Of a DNA stretch of 5,205 nt, positions 1 to 5,205 are shown piece by piece. The notes below the pieces were generated by a model that had not been told where the DNA came from, made no database searches, and worked only from the letters and a program-made list of their open reading frames with translations. Each line of letters starts with the position of its first letter. Position 1 is the stretch's first letter. A program made the position numbers and the translations under genes. This DNA comes from CAYFNK01 sp964393215 (lineage in GTDB: Archaea; Nanobdellota; Nanobdellia; SCGC-AAA011-G17; PNOQ01), in assembly GCA_964393215.1 (NCBI GenBank), contig CAYMSW010000043.1, forward strand, positions 1 through 5,205, in the 5' to 3' direction.

Positions 1-3000
1 TCCATCGAGCGCGAAGCTCGTCGGCAACTCTTCCGATATCACCCTCGCCGGCCTCAAGATCGAAAGCGACGGGGAGTTCGACGCTCCAGACGATTCGAGC
101 GCCAGTGGATTCATAATTTCGGACAAATACGACGCCTCCTACTGCATTAGAAATATCTCCGGTATCTACACCCATAACAACGGCCTTGCCACCATTGGCA
201 GCGCCTCCACTTGCGACCTGGTTCTGGATACTGATCCATTCTACGATCTCACGATTGACTCTGCATTGAAGATCATTTACATTTCAAACAATGAGGACGC
301 TACCGGATTATTTGTCTCGAATGATCTCGACGTAGCTGCAGGAACTTTCAAGACCTACGGCGCCGGCAATTCAAAGCCCCTAACGGTGGGTGGGGACGCC
401 ACGGCGACGGGGATCCTCGGAGTCGCTACCGATACTTCGGACTGGACCTTCGACTCAATGACGATCACCGGGACCTATATCGCTCCCACTGGCACCACTG
501 AGGTCGATGGTAACGGCCCGGGAGGGTATATCTGGGATAACAACACCGGCACCTTCACTCCTAACGGTGGCCTGGTGAAGTTCACCGGGGATTTCAATAG
601 CAACGATATTCGAGAGACAGACGGATTTTATGATCTGGAATTGGACGGGAATAATGCTACTCTCGATTTCTTTTCAATTACCGTCAACGGGACCCTCACG
701 ATAGCTCAGGGCGATACCCTCCGGCCCATCGTCGCCGATGTAGTCCTAACGGTAGTCGGGACCTCAACGCTCAACGGGACCCTCGGCCGGTCTGACTATG
801 CCTTCGACCTGGATCTCGCCGATATCAACATATCAGCCACCGGCATACTCCAGGCTCCCAATGGATCCAGCGTCAACGGGCTCTTATTGGACGGGGATAT
901 TGACAATCTCGGATCCTTCATTCATAACGATGGATTGGTAACGACTGACGGTGCAGCCAGGATCAACGAAAACCCCTCTGCGGTTGAATTGGTCTTTTAT
1001 GATTTCACCACTAACGCCACTACAACCTTTGATTTCGACGTAACCATTGAAGGAACCTTAACAATGGATGGCGGGGGGGGATATCTCCGGGAGAATTACG
1101 GCTCCTTCACCATGACCCTCGGGACCAGTACGACACCGGGGGCCATTGTCAGAAATACCACATTCAGGCATAGCGGCAACGACGATACCATAACCCTGAC
1201 AGCGGCAAATACTCTCTATCCGTTTACGGTGACTGGTGGCGATTTCAACTGGTCCGGTATGACTGGATCCACTTGGATCCTGGCTGGGATGGATTATCAG
1301 GTAGCCCTCGATACCTCAAACGGTGGGGCCAATGCAGTAACCCTCCAGATCGGGGATGATTGTAGCTTCACGTCGGTCCTGGTGGCAGCTGGAGATACTC
1401 TGGATCTCAATGGACAGAGAGCCGAGTTCTCCGGGCTCTTGGACATTGACGGAGCCATTGACAGCACCGGAAGCCTCCTGGTGGCTCCTGGGATTGATTG
1501 GGATGGAACCGGCTGGACCGGGGCCAGCACCACCGATATTATCCTCACCGGCACCGCCAACCTGGACCTAACCGAAGCGGCCTTTCAAACGGTCATGGTC
1601 AACACCACCGGGACCCAAACCTTTGACCGGGGTTACTCGACGGCCTGGGCCAACCTCATTATCGGGGCTGGGGAACTGGACACCGGCTCCAATAACGCCG
1701 GTTCAGCGGTTGACCTCCAGCTTGCCGATGGTGGCACCCTGGATCCCCACGCCTCCACGATCACCGTCAGCGGCGACTTCACGGCCACCGGGGGGCTCCT
1801 GGGTAAGAGCGCCCTGGACTTCGAGGGATCCAGCGGATATGTGAATTGTGGATCTGAGAGTTCTCTGGACAATATCTTCGCGGGGGGTGGCTCGGTTGAG
1901 ACTTGGATCTACGTCGATTCAGACGGCGAGAGCAGCATGGGCCGGATCTTCGTAAAATCCGGCGATAATAATATGCTATACACCGCCGAAGAATCGGGCG
2001 GGTATGTCAAGCTCATCTATCGCCATGAGGGAACGGCCAGGGGAACTTGGAAAACTGGCCTGGTCGTCCCGGTAGGAAAATGGTCTCACGTTGCTTTGAC
2101 CTTCGATAAGGACGACGTAGCGAATGACCCGATCATCTACGTTAACGGAGAATCGGTCTTACTCACTGAGACAGATTCACCCTCTGGAGCCTTCGTTTCG
2201 GACTCTGCTGGAGATTGGTATCTCGGCAACCGATCCAGCGATGATCGAACTTTCGACGGCCGGCTCGACGACTTTCGAGCATGGGACGATATTCGGACAA
2301 TCAGCGAGATCCGGGGATCCCTGTTCTCTGAGCTCGTAGGCAACGAAGCCGGCCTGGTGGGGTACTGGCAGGCCAACGAAGCCACCGGGACCAACCTGGA
2401 CGATCTGACGGCCAACGACAACGACGGCACGGCCTCAGCTGCTACCCTCTGGGCTGGAGCTCCGACCTTCACCTATTCGACCTCGACGGTGGACCTATCC
2501 GGGACCGGGAACCTAACGATCCAATCCGGCTTCTCGGTCTACAACATTACCGCTGCAGCTGCTACAAAGACGACGACCCTCGTTACTCCGGCGACTGGAC
2601 AATTCCTTTCGATCTACGGCACCCTCACAACGGGATCCGGGACGCTCACCGATGGAGCTCTCTCAAATTATATTTACCTTCGAGGGAGCGTGAGTCCGGT
2701 AGACGGTGGATCTGGACTCGCCGGCGTCAAATATTTTATGTATATCACCGGCACCGCTGACGTCACCGGATCCGATTATGATTTCCTGGGGGTCTACACC
2801 AACGATAGATCCCTTGCCGGCACGGTCACGTCTGCAGTTGATAAGGTGACGATCTCAGCTGTCACCCTCACGACTAACGGGTATGATCTCACTACTCGAA
2901 TGTTTGATATTGACGCTACCGGGGGATTGAATGTCACCAATGGAAGCCAGATCCATTTCTCAACCACCACCGGATTCTCAACCTCCAGTGGCACCCTCAC

Positions 3001-5205
3001 CGGCGCCGGGGCATGGGCGGCCAGCTTCGACGGGGTGGACGACGAGATTGTCATGGGCGATGTGCTGGACGGAAGCACCAACAGCATTTCGATATCTGCC
3101 TGGATAAAAGCGCAGAGTACAACCGTTCACGGTGCGACGATTCTGGGCAAGCAAGCAAACTACAACACAACTGCTCTTGGATATGGCCTTTATTATCGCC
3201 ATTCTTCGGATGGGGTGTATTGGAATATCGGCGATGGTGTTAACGGAGCGAGGACGAACACGGATGTCTCCGGGCTCCTTGGCTCTTGGATTCACGTAGT
3301 AGGAACATACGACGCTTCGACTGGAAAAGTTACCTTGTATATCGACGGTGTAAATGAGGCTGATGATACTGATTCCAATCTGATCGGTAATAGTCTGGAC
3401 AATGCCCTTGACTTGAAAATCGGGTGTCCTGAAAACGCTGTATTTTTCAAAGGTAATATTGCTGATGTACGGATCTTCGATTCGGTCATTTCAGCTGGCG
3501 ATATCGCAGCCCTGGCCGGGACCAATCCAGCCCTAACCCACTCCTACCCTTCGACCTCAGCTGCGGCCGTGGGATGGTGGAAGCTCGACGAGGCAGATCT
3601 GCCCACCGACGACGCGGCCGATCTTGGATCTGGGGGGAACGATGGCACCGTCACCGGAGCCAAGACCAACGAGATCAGGATCGACGGCGGCGAGTACGCG
3701 GCCACCTTCGACGGCACCGACGACGAGATAGTGATCACGGATCACGCTGACTACGATATCACCGACAATCTCACCGTTTCGATCTGGGCGAAGAACGGTA
3801 ATGCCAGCGTAGGAACGGAGATCCTCTTCTCGAAATATACCACCACCGACGACGAGCGAGAGTGGGCTATGTTCCTGGATTCCGAATCTCTCCGGGTTCA
3901 GTTTGGGGATCCTGCCGATGGGACCTATGAAGGACAGCAGACCTCAGATTCGACGGTCTCTGATATCGACCTTTGGCACCACTACCTCTTCACGTTCTCG
4001 GGTGGATCTTGCATACTCTACGTCGATGGGGCATTGGTCGCTTCCACCGCAGACACTATCCCCGTCAGCCTCTACAATGGCACTTCTGACGTATTCATAG
4101 GCAACCGTGGAGGCACGGCCCAGAATTGGGAAGGCAACCTGGTAGACGCCAGGATCTTCGATTCGGTCCTGGGCGCCGGCGATATCGCTCTCCTGGCCGG
4201 CACCAATCCCGCGATCTCCAGGAGCTACCCCTCGACCACCGCTACGGCCGTGGGATGGTGGAAGCTCGACGCGGCCGACTTCCCGACAGACGACGCGGCC
4301 GACTCTGCAGGATCCAACGACGGATCCGTGACCGGCGCGACCTCAGCCCGATATCTCTGGGACGGCGACGCCGGCCTGACCTGGGATCTCACCAGGACGC
4401 AGATCTTCTCCCCGAGCAGCTGGGGAACGACTGCAGCTGCCACCAATCTCTCCTATGTCACCCTCACCAATGTAACCGCGATCAAGGGCGACGGGATTTT
4501 GTTGGAGTGGTTCAACTCGACCTTCAATCCCGAAGCGATCACGATCCCCAACTCCGGCCGGCAGATCTCCAGGAACCACAACGTCTCTACCGATTGGTTG
4601 TGGTGGGGGATCGCCAACCTGAGCGATCTCTCCTCAGCTGCTCTCCCGGATGGAAACAGTACGATTATCCTCAAGGCCGGCAACCTGACGGCAGATCTCA
4701 ACGCTACGGCCCTGAATCTGACCGTAGAAGCGAATACCGTATGGATCCAGGGCTCAGACGTTTACTCGTATTATTCGACGTCTGGAGGCGTCTACGTCGA
4801 AGATGGGGGCCTATGGAACCTCACCGGGAACGCGACCAATCGCACCTACGGGGATCGGCTGACCAATCAGAGCTCGGGACGATGGACCCTCGACGCCTTC
4901 AACTGCGATACCGGAGTGATCCGGGACTTCGCCACCCTGCTAAATTGTAACAATCTTTGCGCCCTCGCGCCCTACTTTGTCGATATCAACGGCAACGCAG
5001 AAGATCGCGTCTACTACTCTCCCGACGACGTTGTGGTGAAAGGGATCGAGGTCACGATCCAGATCTTCGTCAATGATCCAGACTCGACAGCTGGAGAATT
5101 GACGGCCTACCTCAACTGGCACCGCGTCGGATCCCTGGTCTGGGAAAACCAGACGATGAATCCAGGATCCGCGCCACCCCCGGGCGTCCTGGGAGTCTGG
5201 ACCTT
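1..5205 (+). CDS. Giant modular LamG/beta-repeat surface protein, internal fragment open at both ends
   Basis: Frame 2 is open for all 1,734 codons; the first base and the last two belong to split codons. Neither start nor stop is in view, so the full protein is longer than 1,734 residues. Seen in the translation: beta-strand repeats rich in Thr, Gly, Asn and Asp, three LamG-type domains (about 604-778, 1006-1173, 1232-1400), three related Trp-containing linkers, a sequon-rich stretch and a C-terminal Ig-like segment. There is no transmembrane segment, catalytic motif or nucleotide-binding motif. By hand count it has about 170 Asp but only 29 Lys, and nine Cys. LamG and beta-solenoid modules in giant secreted proteins usually bind glycans or surfaces, so adhesion or cell-envelope structure is the inferred role. 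A viral host-recognition protein is the main alternative. The reading frame is certain; the function is inferred from fold. Confidence 0.93.
38..1150 (+). repeat. Three divergent ~120-residue beta-solenoid-like repeats (R1-R3)
   Basis: Residues 13-383 fall into three related units: R1 about 13-146, R2 147-265, R3 266-383. Each runs: an opening pair of strands with a bulky/Thr alternation, an APxG-like turn (DAPDD, IAPTG, LQAPNG), an N-G strand (THNNGLAT, TPNGGLVK, IHNDGLVT), an FYD strand (FYDLTID at 80, FYDLELD at 209, FYDFTT at 332), then a closing strand (VNGTLTI at 228, IEGTLTM at 349). The FYD spacings are 129 and 123 residues. The alternating pattern and Gly/Asn turns are typical of right-handed beta-helix adhesin repeats. 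The repeats are clear at protein level but hardly visible in DNA, so the duplication is old. The R1 boundaries are approximate. Confidence 0.65.
1073..1080 (+). repeat. Homopolymer run of eight G
   Basis: Eight consecutive G follow a GC dinucleotide and encode the glycine run at residues 357-360. The large frame is open on both sides, so the length as given keeps the gene in frame. Loss of one G would bring TGA at 1113-1115 into frame, and gain of one G would bring TAG at 1171-1173 into frame. Shorter six-G runs occur near 1882 and 3631. Confidence 0.9.
1151..1810 (+). other. Beta-repeat stalk segment before LamG A
   Basis: Residues 384-603 continue the low-complexity beta pattern without a clean period. 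Landmarks are PFTVTGGDFNWSG near 407, VTLQIGDDC near 446, GDTLDLNGQRAEFSG near 464, the turn-rich GTGWTGASTTDI near 502, and a TGTQTFDRGY...LIIGAGELDTGS stretch at about 536-563 that resembles the FYD strand region of the upstream repeats. ITVSGDFTATGGLL at 587-600 runs straight into the first LamG domain. Asn-X-Ser/Thr sites occur at 385, 416 and 534. I infer a continuing solenoid stalk that holds the LamG domains away from a surface; no named domain is recognised. Confidence 0.5.
1811..2335 (+). other. LamG domain A (concanavalin-like, Laminin_G_3 type)
   Basis: Residues about 604-778. The strand landmarks of the family appear in order: ALDFEGSSGYVNCG opening strand (604-617), SVETWIYVDS (631-640), RIFVKSGDN (648-656), the signature GKWSHVALTFDKDD (692-705), IIYVNGESVLL (711-721), and the closing WYLGNRSSDD...FDGRLDDFRAWDDIRTISEI (739-770). 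About 170 residues is normal for the domain. LamG domains are beta-sandwich jelly rolls that in secreted proteins often bind sugars, sometimes through calcium; no specific ligand can be read here. It holds a single sequon (N743). It is more distant from domains B and C than they are from each other. Confidence 0.9.
2336..2461 (+). repeat. Post-LamG Trp linker, copy 1
   Basis: Residues 779-820 carry GLVGYWQANEATGTNLDDL (784-802) followed by NDNDGTASAATLW. This is the strand and turn often found next to Laminin_G_3 domains in secreted proteins (pattern G-L-V-x-Y/W-x-x-x-E...N-D/N-G-T). Related copies follow LamG B and LamG C. Here it is not followed directly by another LamG domain but by beta-repeat sequence. 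Confidence 0.7.
2462..3016 (+). other. Second beta-repeat segment between LamG A and B
   Basis: Residues 821-1005. Ser/Thr/Gly-rich strands such as STVDLSGTGNLTIQSGF (828-844), FLSIYGTLTTGSGTLTDGALSNYIYLRG (868-895), ITGTADVTGSDYDF (915-928) and MFDIDATGGLNVTNGS (967-982) look like solenoid rungs and resemble the opening part of the protein in style. Sequons lie at 837, 848, 977 and 980. It ends in STSSGTLTGAGAW just before LamG B. No named domain is recognised; a spacer stalk is the likely role. Confidence 0.5.
3017..3520 (+). other. LamG domain B
   Basis: Residues about 1006-1173. Landmarks: AASFDGVDDEIVMGD (1006-1020), SISISAWIKAQ (1028-1038), TILGKQ (1046-1051), LGSWIHVVGTYD (1093-1104), KVTLYIDGVNEADD (1109-1122), LKIGCPE (1138-1144) and FKGNIADVRIFDSVISAGDIAALAG (1149-1173). 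This is a complete, typical Laminin_G_3 pattern. Base use is odd: bases 3061-3480 are about 47% GC by hand count, against about 72% in 3001-3060 and about 64% in 3481-3660. There is also no GATC between about 2954 and 3381. The domain entry and exit resemble LamG C at DNA level while the core does not. Confidence 0.9.
3521..3667 (+). repeat. Post-LamG Trp linker, copy 2
   Basis: Residues 1174-1222: TNPALTHSYPST, then AVGWWKLDEAD (1189-1199), PTDDAAD (1201-1207) and GGNDGTVTGA (1211-1220). It is the close partner of the linker after LamG C, exactly 227 residues apart. GTGGGATGGTGGAAGCTCGA is identical in both copies. It leads into LamG C, forming the first strand that normally precedes a FDG...D-D motif in these domains. 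Confidence 0.8.
3695..4201 (+). other. LamG domain C
   Basis: Residues about 1232-1400. Landmarks: AATFDGTDDEIVITDH (1233-1248), NLTVSIWAKNGN (1256-1267), EILFSKYT (1273-1280), DLWHHYLFTFSGGSCILYVD (1323-1342), VFIGNRGGTAQNWEGNLVDA (1364-1383) and RIFDSVLGAGDIALLAG (1384-1400). The W-H-H-Y strand stands where family members have W-x-H-V-A. GC of bases 3721-4140 is about 54% by hand count, nearer the window average than LamG B. It holds sequons at 1256, 1267 and 1359. With B it forms a duplicated pair; ligand unknown. Confidence 0.9.
4202..4348 (+). repeat. Post-LamG Trp linker, copy 3
   Basis: Residues 1401-1449: TNPAISRSYPST, AVGWWKLDAAD (1416-1426), PTDDAAD (1428-1434), SNDGSVTGA (1438-1446). 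Bases 4141-4320 are about 67% GC by hand count, the richest part of the window. As with copy 1, no FDG...LamG core follows; the sequence turns into the sequon-rich stretch instead. Confidence 0.75.
4349..4876 (+). other. Sequon-dense, probably N-glycosylated stretch
   Basis: Residues about 1450-1625. Asn-X-Ser/Thr sites (X not Pro) start at 1482, 1490, 1505, 1527, 1539, 1552, 1561, 1567, 1572, 1606, 1610, 1613 and 1622: thirteen in 141 residues, against 22 in the other roughly 1,590 residues. The backbone looks like beta strands with short turns (LTADLNATALNLTVEANT, VYVEDGGLWNLTGNAT). If the host N-glycosylates secreted proteins, as most archaea and some bacteria do, this part would be heavily sugar-coated. 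Whether the sites are used cannot be told from DNA. Confidence 0.6.
4877..5205 (+). other. Cys-containing segment and Ig-like beta-sandwich, cut by the window end
   Basis: Residues 1626-1734. The first part has three close cysteines (C1635, C1649, C1653; LLNCNNLC), the only Cys cluster in the window. From about 1657, PYFVDINGNAED...VVVKGIEVTIQIFVNDPD...LTAYLNWHRVGSLVWENQTMN has the strand order and the W-x-x-x-G-x-x-V-x-x-x-x strand typical of Ig-like domains in archaeal and bacterial surface proteins. The domain is incomplete because the sequence ends in a GVLGVWT strand. The assignment rests on pattern only. Confidence 0.45.

Larger units (their letters stand above)
3026..4387 (+). repeat. 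Tandem 681-bp (227-residue) unit, two copies: LamG plus linker
   Basis: Unit 1 is about 3026-3706 and unit 2 about 3707-4387. The spacing is exactly 681 bp at three separate landmarks: FDGxDDEIV (1009 and 1236), RIFDSV (1157 and 1384) and GWWKLD (1191 and 1418). A hand comparison of 3471-3620 with 4152-4301 gives about 119 of 150 bases identical. Between the shared ends the LamG cores are very different in sequence, although the total length is the same. The last part of unit 2 (about 4346-4387) no longer matches. Confidence 0.8.

Noticed and set aside
2137..2472. A 111-residue minus-strand open frame, the longest on that strand
   Set aside because: It sits opposite LamG A and its linker, has low-complexity Ser/Arg/Pro content, and shows no family motif or plausible upstream start signal.
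1811..4201. LamG domains as sialidase, glycoside hydrolase or peptidase parts
   Set aside because: No Asp-box repeats, paired catalytic acids in a known family context, HExxH or catalytic triad motif were seen; the domains look like binding modules only.
4126..4950. An 825-base open frame on the + strand, 274 residues and very Arg-rich, overlapping LamG C and the glycan stretch
   Set aside because: It lies in frame 1 across the continuous LamG frame. Its Arg-rich product is what GAC/GGC/ATC-rich codons give when shifted, it has no recognisable domain, and the frame 2 product shows clear protein motifs over the same bases.
1..5205. Possible CRISPR array or short tandem DNA repeats behind the recurring short motifs
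   Set aside because: Recurring pieces such as AACGGGACCCTC and TCAGCTGC are in-frame copies of protein strands and codon habits. They are not evenly spaced and have no spacer structure.

Overview
The whole 5,205-base window lies inside one gene. Frame 2 of the + strand (codons starting at bases 2, 5, 8 and so on) is open from the first base to the last: 1,734 complete codons with no stop and two spare bases at the end. Neither the start nor the end of the gene is in view. There is therefore no promoter, ribosome binding site, terminator, RNA gene, insertion sequence or CRISPR array here. Residue numbers below count from the codon at base 2.

The protein is a very large modular extracellular or surface protein made almost entirely of beta structure. 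In order it has: (1) about 380 residues of divergent repeats of roughly 120 residues, resembling the beta-solenoid or adhesin strand repeats of filamentous surface proteins; (2) more Thr/Gly/Asn-rich beta-repeat sequence up to residue 603; (3) a first LamG (concanavalin-like, Laminin_G_3 type) domain A, residues about 604-778; (4) a linker with a GLVGYW...NDNDGT motif; (5) a second beta-repeat stretch, 821-1005; (6) LamG domains B and C, with related ends exactly 227 residues (681 bp) apart, each followed by a VGWWKLD...DDAAD linker; (7) a stretch of about 140 residues packed with N-X-S/T sequons; (8) a C-terminal part with three clustered cysteines and an Ig-like beta-sandwich that runs off the window.

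The organism cannot be fixed. GC is a little over half by hand estimate. The protein is Asp-rich and strikingly Lys-poor, and the sequons (35 in total, 13 of them within 141 residues) would fit an N-glycosylated archaeal surface protein. LamG plus beta-solenoid giants also occur in bacteria and as host-recognition proteins of viruses, and nothing here excludes those.

The points most worth a second look are the mosaic LamG B/C pair (related, GC-rich ends around diverged cores, one of them clearly poorer in GC), the sequon cluster, the excess of GATC and GGATCC sites, and an eight-G run where a one-base slip either way would truncate the protein. I see no enzyme active site and no evidence of a separate new system; a giant, actively rearranging adhesin is the best reading.
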